In this document: positions 1-7,588 of the stretch, in pieces
How the letters are laid out: each line of letters starts with the position of its first letter
How positions within the stretch are numbered: position 1 is the stretch's first letter
Assembly (NCBI GenBank): GCA_958296245.1
Contig: OY282458.1
Location: 2,160,197 to 2,224,196 of the forward strand
Length of the DNA: 64,000 nucleotides
Reading direction: 5' to 3'
From: an uncultured Dehalococcoidia bacterium
GTDB taxonomy: Bacteria > Chloroflexota > Dehalococcoidia > Lucifugimonadales > G958296245
Translations under genes and position numbers: made by a program
Notes under the pieces: generated by a model
What the model was told of the DNA's origin: nothing
The model's database searches: none
The model's input: only the letters and a program-made list of their open reading frames with translations

Positions 1-264
1 AGTCTCCGGGAAGTGAAGGACGTCGGCGCTGTCGACCCAGACCAAGAGCTGGTCGTACAGCCTGCGCGCGGCCTCCGGCCCGGGGGCGACGATCAGAACC
101 GGGATGCCTGCCCGTCTCCACAATGCGGAGAGCGAGAAGGCGGCGGCCTCCGATGCAGCCTGCATCCGGCCATTCAGGCGGTCTCTACGCACGGAGGCGA
201 GCAGGCGCTTGAAGTTCGGGCTGGCCTCCAGTAGGCTCCATAGTGCCCCGAGGCGTCTTGGCAA
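1..264 (-). CDS. mfd: Transcription-repair coupling factor, N-terminal part only (runs off the window)
   Basis: This is the 5' end of a minus-strand gene whose remaining 3' part lies before base 1. The first 88 codons are visible. They read as the start of the UvrB-like module of Mfd: a LLEASPNFKRLL helix, then PVLIVAPGPEAARRLYDQL and VLHFPE, which match the 'P-V-L-V-V-A-P-x-x-x-x-A' strand and 'FP' box of Mfd and UvrB N-termini. The start is a TTG at 264-262 with the near-perfect ribosome binding site AGGAGG seven to eight bases upstream (about 270-276); no ATG fits. Mfd displaces stalled RNA polymerase and recruits UvrA. The family is about 1100-1200 residues, so over 90 percent is missing here. 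The ATPase motifs cannot be seen, so the call rests on the N-terminal pattern alone; UvrB is the main alternative. Confidence 0.7.
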   Translation of the reverse strand, partial: MPRRLGALWSLLEASPNFKRLLASVRRDRLNGRMQAASEAAAFSLSALWRRAGIPVLIVAPGPEAARRLYDQLLVWVDSADVLHFPET

Positions 265-647
265 GTAGTCCTCCTATGACCCAGCAGATGGTCTCAACAC
301 TCCAAAAGGCCAGCCCCCAAACCGGGCTAGCCTCGCGCCATAGGATTCTAGCACGGCTGGCTTCCCGCCGTGGGAGCTAGGCGGCGCCGTAGGAGGGCGC
401 CCCGCCGCCCCCGTGCAGGCGGCGGGGCCGCGTGGTGGCTCCTAGCAACCATCGCGGCGCTCGCGGCGGCGGTGTTGTTGGCGCGTACCCTGCTCTGAGG
501 CCGTCAGCAAGCTGCCGAAACGTTGAAAACGGCCACCGGTACCCGCTTGAATATCCCGTCGACGCAAGAGCTATGATAGATATTGGAGTGGAGCGAACTG
601 CCCGGGAACGATGCGCCGACAAAGCCGGGCGCTCCCAGGAGAGCAGG
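265..647. other. Divergent intergenic region between mfd and the DUF4096 protein
   Basis: No convincing gene. It must hold the promoters of both divergent neighbours. A nine-base imperfect inverted repeat with one mismatch lies at about 308-334 (GGCCAGCCC against GGGCTAGCC). A possible -10 box TATGAT sits at 572-577 with TTGAAT at 547-552, but the 19-base spacing is long, so it is only a weak promoter candidate. Confidence 0.4.
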
Positions 648-1907
648 ATGGGAATGAAAGACCTCGTTGACGAATCCACCGCCAGAGGCGCCGAGGCGAG
701 GCGAGAAACCGGCGGGCTGATCCTGTCAGAGGAACAGCTCGACGGTATGCTCAGCGAGGTGCGCCGCAGCGCCTCGGCAGCGCCTCCGCCGACCGACGAA
801 GGGGCCGCCGGGAGCAGCTTCACCTTGGCAATTGACCGCTTGGCGCAGATGGCCGTAGATAGCGGGAGGGGCCAGCCGGGCGAGATGACGTTGTCTCTCA
901 ACGATCTAACGCAGATGCTCAGAAAGGCCCACTCCTCCGCGATCAGCGCACAGAAACGCCGGGACCTGCACGAGAGGACGCCGCAGGGGGCACGCCGGAT
1001 CCGGCAACGAGCCGAGCTGGACATGCGGCTCGACGCGAACCTCCTCGCCAATTTGGCGCGGTGGGTTGGCTTCCACAAGCGCACGCTCGGGACGCGAACC
1101 CTACGGTCTCTCGTCGAAACCTACGCAATGACAGGACACCTCAGCCCCACTGCGGCCAAGGTGCTGGTCCGCGCGGAGGCTTTCACTTTCCTACCCGACG
1201 AGTCCTCATACCACGATGCACCCGACGACCACCTCGCCATCGCTTTGCAGAGCCTGCACGGCATCATATACGGCGCCGGCATCCTCCCGGCAGAGCCCCC
1301 GGACCCATTCGAGGTAGCCCACGCCCTGAGGTGGACCGACCATGAGGCGGACGAGGGAGAGGATGCGAAGGCCGCTGTCTCCGCCGGGCAGGACCTGAAG
1401 AAGGGCGCTGTCACGGCTGGTACCAAGCTGCCCCGCGAATACGAGAGAGCGTTGTCGGCCCTCCGGCAGGCTTTCGCCCAGCCTGGATCGAGTGAGGGTT
1501 CGGTAACGGTTCTCGACCCCGATGCGGGCGTGAAGGATGACGCACCTCCGGCGCAATCGACGCCAAGGAGCACGTCTCATCCCACGGACCTGACCGACGA
1601 GGAGTGGGAACGGATCAGGCCCATTGTCCCGGCCACCAAGGCCGGCGGACGGCCTCAGAAGTACGATAGGCGTGAGATTGTGAACGCCATCCTATTCCAG
1701 GCGAAGACCAACTGCCCGTGGCGCAGCCTGCCACCCGGTCTGCCGCCCTGGAAGATCGCCCACCACTACTACCGTACTTGGACGAACAAAGGCGTTTGGG
1801 ATCCGATAAGCGAGGCGCTCGGCCTTACCGATGCGGTGGATGGGGAACGAGGCGGCCGCGCAGCCGGAGGGGCGCCGGACGAGCTCGTCGAGGCGGGCGC
1901 CAGATAG
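648..1907 (+). CDS. Protein with a C-terminal IS5-type transposase N-terminal domain (DUF4096) on an unknown body
   Basis: A 419-residue protein from the ATG at 648, which has AGGAG at 637-641. Residues about 1-310 match nothing I recognise. They are acidic and Ala-rich with a helical stretch around ARWVGFHKRTLGTRTLRSL. Residues about 315-400 read DLTDEEWERIRPIVP, GGRPQKYDRREIVNAIL, CPWRSLPPGLPPWKIAHHYY. This is the DUF4096 domain found at the N-terminus of IS5/ISL2-type transposases, where it helps DNA binding. Here it sits at the C-terminus and the DDE catalytic domain that normally follows is absent; the protein ends about 20 residues later. No inverted repeats of an insertion sequence were seen around it. 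Either a transposase fragment was captured by a host gene or this is a domesticated DNA-binding protein. The domain call is confident, the role unknown. Confidence 0.65.
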   Translation: MGMKDLVDESTARGAEARRETGGLILSEEQLDGMLSEVRRSASAAPPPTDEGAAGSSFTLAIDRLAQMAVDSGRGQPGEMTLSLNDLTQMLRKAHSSAISAQKRRDLHERTPQGARRIRQRAELDMRLDANLLANLARWVGFHKRTLGTRTLRSLVETYAMTGHLSPTAAKVLVRAEAFTFLPDESSYHDAPDDHLAIALQSLHGIIYGAGILPAEPPDPFEVAHALRWTDHEADEGEDAKAAVSAGQDLKKGAVTAGTKLPREYERALSALRQAFAQPGSSEGSVTVLDPDAGVKDDAPPAQSTPRSTSHPTDLTDEEWERIRPIVPATKAGGRPQKYDRREIVNAILFQAKTNCPWRSLPPGLPPWKIAHHYYRTWTNKGVWDPISEALGLTDAVDGERGGRAAGGAPDELVEAGAR

Positions 1908-2044
1908 CCGGAGTCAGGGACGACCTGGCGACGGGTTCTAACCCGTTAGAGACATCTACAGTCGAGCGCGGCTGTGAGGCATTCCCGCCGATGGTGCAGC
2001 ATCGAGGCTCACGTCGAGTTGCCTGCGCGCCGAGGAGCGTTGCC

Positions 2045-2620
2045 GTGGAACTGAAGATATACGCCAAGAACATAACCGTCGACGACCGCACCACCGACTA
2101 CATCCACAAGAAGTTCAACCGACTGAAGCGCCACCTCAGCGCCATTTCCGACGCTAAGCTGGAGGTCTCCCGCACCTCGTCACGCTCTCAAAACGACCGG
2201 GTGGTGGCCCAGATGACCTTGGCCGTCAAGGGGAACGTGCTGCGCGCCCAAGAACACGGCGTCAACATCTTCGCCGCCGTCGACGAGGTCGCCGACGTCC
2301 TCGACAGGCAGATCAGACGGTTCAAGACCCGCGTATACAGGTCCGAGCAGTCCAGGCGGGCGGCTCGGGCCGCATCGGCCAAGGGCGCCGCCCCGGACGG
2401 GGTCCCGATGGAAGAAGACGACGGCGGCGAGGAAGCCCCCAGGGTGGTACGAGTCAAACGCTTTAGGATGACACCCATGACCGCCGGAGAGGCCATCGAT
2501 CGGATGGAGATGCTCAGCCACGAGTTCTTCCTCTTCTACAACGTCGAAACCGAGGAATACAACGTCGTCTATCGGAGAGAGAACGGCAACTACGGCATAC
2601 TCGAGCCCGAACTCGCCTAG
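2045..2620 (+). CDS. hpf: Ribosome hibernation promoting factor, long form
   Basis: A 191-residue long-form HPF, which drives formation of inactive 100S ribosomes when growth slows. The start is the GTG at 2045 with GAGGAG at 2031-2036; the open frame continues upstream but without family similarity. Residues 1-100 are the S30AE/YfiA fold (VELKIYAKNITVDDRTTDYI, AQEHGVNIFAAVDEVADVLDRQI). After an acidic linker, residues about 135-191 are the C-terminal dimerisation domain (RVKRFRMTPMTAGEAIDRMEMLSHEFFLFYN, ending ENGNYGILEPELA). A palindrome ACGGGTTCTAACCCGT at 1931-1946 lies in the leader and may be a hairpin or operator. The gene's last 100 bases are partly duplicated downstream, see 2942-3011. 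Confidence 0.93.
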   Translation: MELKIYAKNITVDDRTTDYIHKKFNRLKRHLSAISDAKLEVSRTSSRSQNDRVVAQMTLAVKGNVLRAQEHGVNIFAAVDEVADVLDRQIRRFKTRVYRSEQSRRAARAASAKGAAPDGVPMEEDDGGEEAPRVVRVKRFRMTPMTAGEAIDRMEMLSHEFFLFYNVETEEYNVVYRRENGNYGILEPELA

Positions 2621-2702
2621 CCGCGGCATTCGCGTCCTCAATCTCGAGGAGCGCAAGCAAGTCATCGAGACCGTGGCGAAAGTGGGCCGCGGGTAGGAGG
2701 GA

Positions 2703-2925
2703 ACTCAACCCTCCGGCCAGCCGTCGGGAACCTCGTTGGCGTCCAGGGCCTACTGGATCGCCTCGGCGGCCTCCGGCGTAACCCAGCTTTCCCAGATGTC
2801 GGGCTTGCTGTTCAGCCACCAGAGGGCAGTATCGTTGGCGCTGGCGTCCGGATTGTCCTTCTGCCAGGCGATGGGCGACAGCCACAATCTCCATAGCCAC
2901 GTGGGGAGTCGCCTTTCCACATAGC
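2703..2925 (-). pseudogene. Remnant of a second proX gene
   Basis: Read on the minus strand, 2703-2875 matches the last 55 or so codons of the intact proX at 3051-3225 (same DGWPEG-type end, same WWL-SK and W-TPEAAEAIQ stretch), but an in-frame stop interrupts it at about 2751 (CTA on the plus strand). Bases about 2880-2925 (AGCCACAATCTCCATAGCCA and on) match proX near 3805-3850, which encodes the SHVVMEIW stretch. The intervening 580 or so bases of the gene are gone. The fragment is therefore a paralogue with a large internal deletion and is not a working gene. Confidence 0.75.
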
Positions 2926-2941
2926 CAGCCGCATGGACCTC

Positions 2942-3011
2942 CCTCCTCTACGACATCATAGAAGAGGAAGGTCCGCAGTTACGGCATAATCGAATCTGAA
3001 TTCGCCCAGCC
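2942..3011 (+). pseudogene. Remnant of the 3' end of hpf
   Basis: The sequence CTCCTCTACGAC, followed after a gap by TACGGCATAATCGAATCTGA, parallels the last codons of hpf at 2529-2618 (FLFYN and YGILEPELA). It encodes YGIIESEFAQ in the matching frame and has lost about 30 bases in between. It has no start codon and no full domain. It is the partner of the proX remnant in the boundary duplication. Confidence 0.6.
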
Positions 3012-3050
3012 GCTGTTCGAGCAGGAAGAGAGGTCGCGTTTGCCCCTCTT

Positions 3051-4142
3051 CTACTCCTCCGGCCAGCCGTCGGGGATCTCGCTGGCGTCCAAGGCCGCCT
3101 GAATCGCCTCGGCAGCTTCCGGCGTAACCCAGCTGTTCCAGATGTCGGCCTTGCTGCTCAACCACCAGAGCGCAGCGTCGTTGGCGCCGGCGTCCGGATT
3201 GTCACTCTGCCAGGCCGAGACCTCTTTATACAAGTCGATGTTGAAGTCCCAGTTCCGCAGCATCTCGACGACGTCCGTGGCTCTGGAGATCATGTCGAAA
3301 TGCACCCCAATCAGGACCGTGGCGTCCTGGTACGCGCAGGCCTTCGTGGTATTCCAGCACTCGTCGCTGTAGGGCGGCTCTTCGAGCCGGACCAAGTCCA
3401 GCAGCAGAGCCGGTTCGTTGGTGCCCCACTGGTAGCCCAGCCAGGGCTCGCCCTTCTCGTATGCCCCGTATATGTCGGCGTTGGCCGCCGCTCCGTCGCC
3501 GGGGTTGACCACGTAAAGGTGGTCTTCCAAGCCATAGGCTGCTATCTGCGCCGCGTTCGCCTCCTCGCAGGACCAGCCGACTACGCACGACACCAGCCGC
3601 GCCTTGCCTTCCGAAGCCGCCGTCTCAAACAGCGCCTTGAACCTGTCTTCCTTCAGGTCCTCGATGCTATCGAGGTCCGGATACTGCTCCTGAAGATAGG
3701 CCGGAATTACGAAGGCCGACTGCCAATCCTTGCTCAAGCTCGCGCCCACTGAAATGACGCTGCCCTCAGCCTGGGCTTCCGCCCATACCTCATTCTGGTT
3801 CGGCAGCCATATCTCCATGACCACGTGGGAATCGCCGTTCCGCAGTCCGTTGAACAGCGGCAGGGTCGCGCCGAACACCACGCCCGTGGGATAGCCGTAA
3901 CCCTTCTCCACGATGTACTGGGCAATTCGGTTCTGGACCTGCGCGCTAGCCCAATTCAGATCGCTGAATATGATGGGATCTTTCGGCGTCTCCATTACCA
4001 TCTCTGTCTCAGCCGCCATTTCCGTCTCAGCTGCCATCTCCGTCTCAGTCGGCGTCGCCTCCTGCGTCTGCGCGCAGGCGGCTACTGCTGCAACCGCCGC
4101 CAACACCGCCGCCACTAAGAACAACCTCTTTATGATTGACAA
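3051..4142 (-). CDS. proX: Glycine betaine/proline-type ABC transporter, substrate-binding lipoprotein
   Basis: A 363-residue solute-binding protein of the ProX/OpuAC family. The start is a TTG at 4142 with GAGGAGG six bases upstream (4149-4155); an in-frame ATG at 4166 has no such site. Residues 1-22 are a lipoprotein signal ending in AVAAC, so it is tethered to the membrane. A short repeat ETEMAAE (three copies, about residues 33-50) forms the stalk. The OpuAC domain follows: FSDLNWASAQVQ, GDSHVVMEIWLPNQ, PWLGYQWGTNEP, ending NSWVTPEAAEAIQ. The aromatic-rich PWLGYQW segment fits a cation-pi pocket for a quaternary amine. Order proV-proW-proX in one minus-strand operon, 101 bases after proW. 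Betaine is the likeliest ligand but choline or carnitine cannot be excluded. Confidence 0.92.
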   Translation of the reverse strand: MSIIKRLFLVAAVLAAVAAVAACAQTQEATPTETEMAAETEMAAETEMVMETPKDPIIFSDLNWASAQVQNRIAQYIVEKGYGYPTGVVFGATLPLFNGLRNGDSHVVMEIWLPNQNEVWAEAQAEGSVISVGASLSKDWQSAFVIPAYLQEQYPDLDSIEDLKEDRFKALFETAASEGKARLVSCVVGWSCEEANAAQIAAYGLEDHLYVVNPGDGAAANADIYGAYEKGEPWLGYQWGTNEPALLLDLVRLEEPPYSDECWNTTKACAYQDATVLIGVHFDMISRATDVVEMLRNWDFNIDLYKEVSAWQSDNPDAGANDAALWWLSSKADIWNSWVTPEAAEAIQAALDASEIPDGWPEE

Positions 4143-4243
4143 TTTAGCCTCCTCTTCAATTACCACTCGAATAGATTCCCGGATGGGACTCCGGCTCCAA
4201 CAGACCTTGGGCTGGTGGGGCGCGTCCTCCCATCATCCCTTCC

Positions 4244-5275
4244 TTAGCCCGCGCTCATCGCTTCTTTCCTGCCGCTGGCCACCGATTGCGTCAACCGGTC
4301 TATCACGATCGCCAGGAACACGATGGCCAGCCCCGCAAGAAGCCCGGACCCCGCATCGTTCTTCTGGAGCGCCCGGTTCACGTGGTCCCCCAAGCCCCCC
4401 GCCGCTACCAGGCTGGCAATGGTCACCATCGCCAACGCCATCATCGTCGTCTGGTTCACTCCGGCCATGATCGTGGGCAGCGCCATCGGGACTTGGACCC
4501 TGGTCAGTATCTGCCAAGGCGACGATCCGAAGGCCCGGGCGGCCTCCACCGTCTCAGCCGGCACCTGACGAATGCCCAGATTGGTCAGCCGGATTACCGG
4601 GGGGATGGCGTAGATGAGGGTGGCGAAGATGCCCGCCGGCTTCCCCAACCCGAAGAACAGGATACCCGGAAGCAGGTACACGAAGCTGGGCATGGTCTGC
4701 ATCCCGTCCAGGATGGGCCGCATCATGTTGTCGGCCAAGCTGCTGCGCGCGCCCGTTACTCCCAGCGGAATTCCCACCGCAATCGCAATGACGACCGCAA
4801 CCACCATCAGCGCCACGGTGTCCATGGTGGTATCCCAGAAGTCCATGAAGCCGATGAACAGCAGCGCGAGAGACGTGAAGACCAGGAGACTCCAACGCCC
4901 CACCGCGAACGACAGGAGGGCGAGGCCGACTAGCACCGCCGGCCATGGCAGCCACTTCAACACTCGGCCAATGTTGGCGAGCACGTAATCAACCGCGGAT
5001 TTCAGCCCGTCGAACAACCACTTGCCCGACCTCGTCATCCACCTCACCCAATCGTTGATGGTGTTCTTGGTGACGTCCCTGATGCTCCTGTCCAAGGTCA
5101 CGACGCCGTCGCTCGAAACCACGCTCGATACCTTCGTTGGGAAGTCCATACTGGGTCCCCAGATCAGCAGGCACCCACCCAGCACGACGACGACGACGAG
5201 CAGCCCTATCCCCCAGCGGTAGGCGGGCCGGAGAGCGCCCAGCGGCGTGCGCGGTGTGGTATTGCCCTGGTTCAT
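4244..5275 (-). CDS. proW: Glycine betaine/proline-type ABC transporter permease
   Basis: A 343-residue inner-membrane permease of the ProW/OpuAB family. Residues 20-45 form a first membrane helix. A soluble stretch (residues about 50-100) precedes further helices. The transport core has the EAA-type loop near residues 240-260 (RQVPAETVEAARAFGSSPWQ), which docks on ProV, and MPSFVYLLPGILFFGLGKPAG upstream of it. The ATG at 5275 is ten bases after the proV stop, so the two are translated from one message. No truncation is visible. Confidence 0.93.
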   Translation of the reverse strand: MNQGNTTPRTPLGALRPAYRWGIGLLVVVVVLGGCLLIWGPSMDFPTKVSSVVSSDGVVTLDRSIRDVTKNTINDWVRWMTRSGKWLFDGLKSAVDYVLANIGRVLKWLPWPAVLVGLALLSFAVGRWSLLVFTSLALLFIGFMDFWDTTMDTVALMVVAVVIAIAVGIPLGVTGARSSLADNMMRPILDGMQTMPSFVYLLPGILFFGLGKPAGIFATLIYAIPPVIRLTNLGIRQVPAETVEAARAFGSSPWQILTRVQVPMALPTIMAGVNQTTMMALAMVTIASLVAAGGLGDHVNRALQKNDAGSGLLAGLAIVFLAIVIDRLTQSVASGRKEAMSAG

Positions 5276-5285
5276 GCCAAGCCTC

Positions 5286-6482
5286 CTAATCGGTGTCGGA
5301 CATGCCCATTAGGAGAGTGCCCCTGTGAATCTCTCCCAACAGGCTCCCGTTGCCCCCGACCACCGCGATCGGATACTCCGTCTGGGCAGCCATCGGGATG
5401 AGATCCTCGATATAGGCATCGGGTTCCGTCGTTACCGCAGGCGTGACCGGCGCCCCTTCCAGTGACCCTTTCCTGTCCTGAGAGACCATGGCCGCGACCT
5501 GCTCCTTCGTGAGGATCCCCCGCAGCGTGAAGTTACGCGCTACCAAGAACAGGAAGTCTATGCCGCGGCGCTCCATGATGTGCAGCGCCGCCCGCGGACC
5601 CTGCCACTCATACACGACCGTGTCCGACTCATTCATGATCCCCTTCGCCTGGATCACCTTCGCACGCGACACGTCCCGCACGAACTCGGTCACGTAATCG
5701 TCCGTCGGCAGCGTCACGATCTCTTCGGGCGACCCCTCCTGGATGATCGCACCGTCCCGCATTATAGCGATCCTGTCGCCTATCTTCAGCGCCTCGTCCA
5801 GGTCGTGAGTGATGAACACTATCGTCTTGCGGAGCTCTGATTGCAGGGCGATCAACTCGTCCTGCATCTCCCTGCGTATCAGCGGGTCCAGCCCGCTGAA
5901 AGGCTCGTCCATCAGCAACACGTCCGAATTCACCGCCAGCGCCCTCGCCAACCCGATCCGCTGCTGCATCCCGCCGCTCATCTCATGCGGGTAGTAGTCC
6001 TCCCAGCCCTTGAGACCCACCGTCTCGACCGCCTCCGCCGCCGCCCTGTACCTCGCCTCCTTCTCCATCCCCTGAACTTCCAGCCCAAAAGCCACGTTGT
6101 CCAATACACGCCGGTGAGGGAGAAGGGCATAGTGTTGGAAAACCATGGCGACCTTACTGCGGCGGAACTGCATCAGCTCCCCCGGCGTGTAGGCGCACAC
6201 GTCCTCGCCGTCGAAGCGTATCTGTCCCCTCGTAGCTTCTATGAGACGGATGAGGCAACGCACCAAGGTTGACTTGCCGCTGCCTGACAACCCCATGACG
6301 ACGAAGATCTGACCGGCGTCAACCCCGAACGAGATGTCCCGCAGACCCACCACCACGCCCAACTCATCCTGGATCTCCGCCCGGCTCTTCGTTGCGTACT
6401 CAGGCTCGAAGACCCGGTCCGGCCTGTCGCCGAATACCTTCCATACCCCCTCGACCTCGATCCGGCGCCCCTCATTGTTCAT
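5286..6482 (-). CDS. proV: Glycine betaine/proline-type ABC transporter ATP-binding protein with CBS domain
   Basis: A 398-residue ATPase of the ProV/OpuAA family that energises the ProWX importer. Walker A is GLSGSGKST (about residues 63-71), the Q-loop is VFQHYALLPHR, the signature is MSGGMQQRIGLARAL, and Walker B is VLLMDEPFSGLDP. The N-terminal VFEPEYATKSRAEIQDELG lead is typical of quaternary-amine ATPases. The last 120 residues are a degenerate CBS region (VVYEWQGPRAALHIMERRGI, FTLRGILTKEQVA), the part that senses ionic strength in OpuA. ATG at 6482 with GAGGAG at about 6491-6496. It is the first gene of the operon, so transcription probably starts in 6483-6856. Confidence 0.94.
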   Translation of the reverse strand: MNNEGRRIEVEGVWKVFGDRPDRVFEPEYATKSRAEIQDELGVVVGLRDISFGVDAGQIFVVMGLSGSGKSTLVRCLIRLIEATRGQIRFDGEDVCAYTPGELMQFRRSKVAMVFQHYALLPHRRVLDNVAFGLEVQGMEKEARYRAAAEAVETVGLKGWEDYYPHEMSGGMQQRIGLARALAVNSDVLLMDEPFSGLDPLIRREMQDELIALQSELRKTIVFITHDLDEALKIGDRIAIMRDGAIIQEGSPEEIVTLPTDDYVTEFVRDVSRAKVIQAKGIMNESDTVVYEWQGPRAALHIMERRGIDFLFLVARNFTLRGILTKEQVAAMVSQDRKGSLEGAPVTPAVTTEPDAYIEDLIPMAAQTEYPIAVVGGNGSLLGEIHRGTLLMGMSDTD

Positions 6483-6856
6483 CGAGCGTCTCCTCGCTGG
6501 GACACGTGTACCCTCTCGGCTCTCCGGTATCCACCGCCGGCAGGCATTATCTCATGAAAGCCTGACCGATTACCAGCGGCGGCGGCATCACGTCAGCAAG
6601 AGCCTGTATCAGTCCCCATAGAGTCGGATCGTGAAAGCCTCCCAAATCGTCATTCGAATCATCAGCCGTCACTCCCCAAATCCCCGCAGCGTCAGCCGCC
6701 TCCCAAATTGTCATTCCGAACGCAGCGGCAGCGGAGTGAGGAATCTAACATACCGCGGGAAATACGGGGTTGTGCAGAGGAGCGCATCCCCCTGGGAGTC
6801 GATCCGGATAACCCTGTGATTCAGAAATGTTGGACCGGCAGGCTATTGAGATGGTT
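6483..6856. other. Intergenic region upstream of proV with short dispersed repeats
   Basis: No gene. It holds two copies of CCCAAATyGTCATTC (about 6641-6656 and 6701-6716). The second continues as CGAACGCAGCGGCAGCGGAGTGAG. The same string occurs at about 20270-20295, so this is a dispersed repeat of the kind that ends in GAGGAATCT. The proV leader and promoter must lie at about 6485-6600; a GATAAT-like box is present at about 6549-6554 on the minus strand without a good -35. Confidence 0.5.
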
Positions 6857-7588
6857 CTAGGCCCCCTGGGGCCGCGTAATCATGGCAGCGGCGTTGTCTC
6901 GGCGCATTCTTGACCGCCCCCAGCGGAGCGCGAACGGCAGGGCCGCGAGCAACAGCGCTTCCACAATCGTCGCAACCGCTATCCATATCGTTGCGTCGAG
7001 GAAGAAGCCCTGCGGGAACATCGCGAGCAGATAGTGCCGCCTCGGGTCTAGCTGCCACAGGTCGTTGCTGAAGCTGACCAGATGGAAGGCCAAGAAAAGC
7101 CGGTCGAACCCCGCGAGGGCCCCAACGCCAGCCAGCGCCGCGAGGCCGAGCGTAACCGCGCCCCCCACCGCCAAACGTCGACCAAGCTGAGGCAGAAAGG
7201 CGCGCCTCCCAAAGTACAGACCCCCTGCAGCGTAACCCAGGAGGTATAGCCCGGTCAGCCACTGCACCGCATAGACTCCACGCACCAGCCCCTTTACGTC
7301 CTTCATGTGAAGGACCTCGCGCTCGGTGTACAAGCTCAACGATACGTCGTTTTGCACAACCCGAACGTCTAGGAACTCCTCATCGTTGTTGAAGTAGTCC
7401 CTGATCTGTTTGCCCGCGCTCAGCAACTCGCTTCGGCTGATGCCCGTGACGGACGGAATGTCGTAGGCGTCGAACCCGTAGCTGTACAGGAACGGCGCGT
7501 TGATGACCAAGCGCGTGTTCGTAGCTATTAGGAAGACGGGGACCGCCGCCACGAACAGGCCGCCGGCCAACATGCGAAGGTATCTCAC
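6857..7588 (-). CDS. TIGR01906 (DUF1461) integral membrane protein
   Basis: A 243-residue membrane protein. Helix 1 spans residues 5-27, then a large outer loop carries the family mark HMKDVKGLVRGVY (about residues 92-104), three further helices follow, and a second family block reads FHLVSFSNDLWQLDPRRHYLLAMFP (split: FH, F-NDLW-LDP, MFP). These blocks define TIGR01906. The biochemical role of the family is not known. Its start overlaps the stop of the RACo-like gene by four bases (ATGA), so it is translationally coupled to it and belongs to the corrinoid operon. This coupling suggests a membrane partner of C1 metabolism but proves nothing about activity. Confidence 0.85.
   Translation of the reverse strand: MRYLRMLAGGLFVAAVPVFLIATNTRLVINAPFLYSYGFDAYDIPSVTGISRSELLSAGKQIRDYFNNDEEFLDVRVVQNDVSLSLYTEREVLHMKDVKGLVRGVYAVQWLTGLYLLGYAAGGLYFGRRAFLPQLGRRLAVGGAVTLGLAALAGVGALAGFDRLFLAFHLVSFSNDLWQLDPRRHYLLAMFPQGFFLDATIWIAVATIVEALLLAALPFALRWGRSRMRRDNAAAMITRPQGA

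Larger units (their letters stand above)
2527..3240. repeat. Decayed tandem duplication of the hpf-proX gene boundary
   Basis: Two adjacent units carry the same order: 3' end of hpf (plus strand), then 3' end of proX (minus strand). Unit A, 2527-2925, has the intact hpf end and a broken proX end. Unit B, about 2942-3240, has a broken hpf end and the intact proX end. Shared blocks include TACGGCATA, the run CTCCGGCCAGCCGTCGGG, and GCGTCCGGATTGTC. Divergence of roughly a fifth of positions shows that the event is old. Confidence 0.8.

Noticed and set aside
13-234. A plus-strand 73-residue frame at the left edge
   Set aside because: It is the antisense of the mfd start, with no ribosome site.
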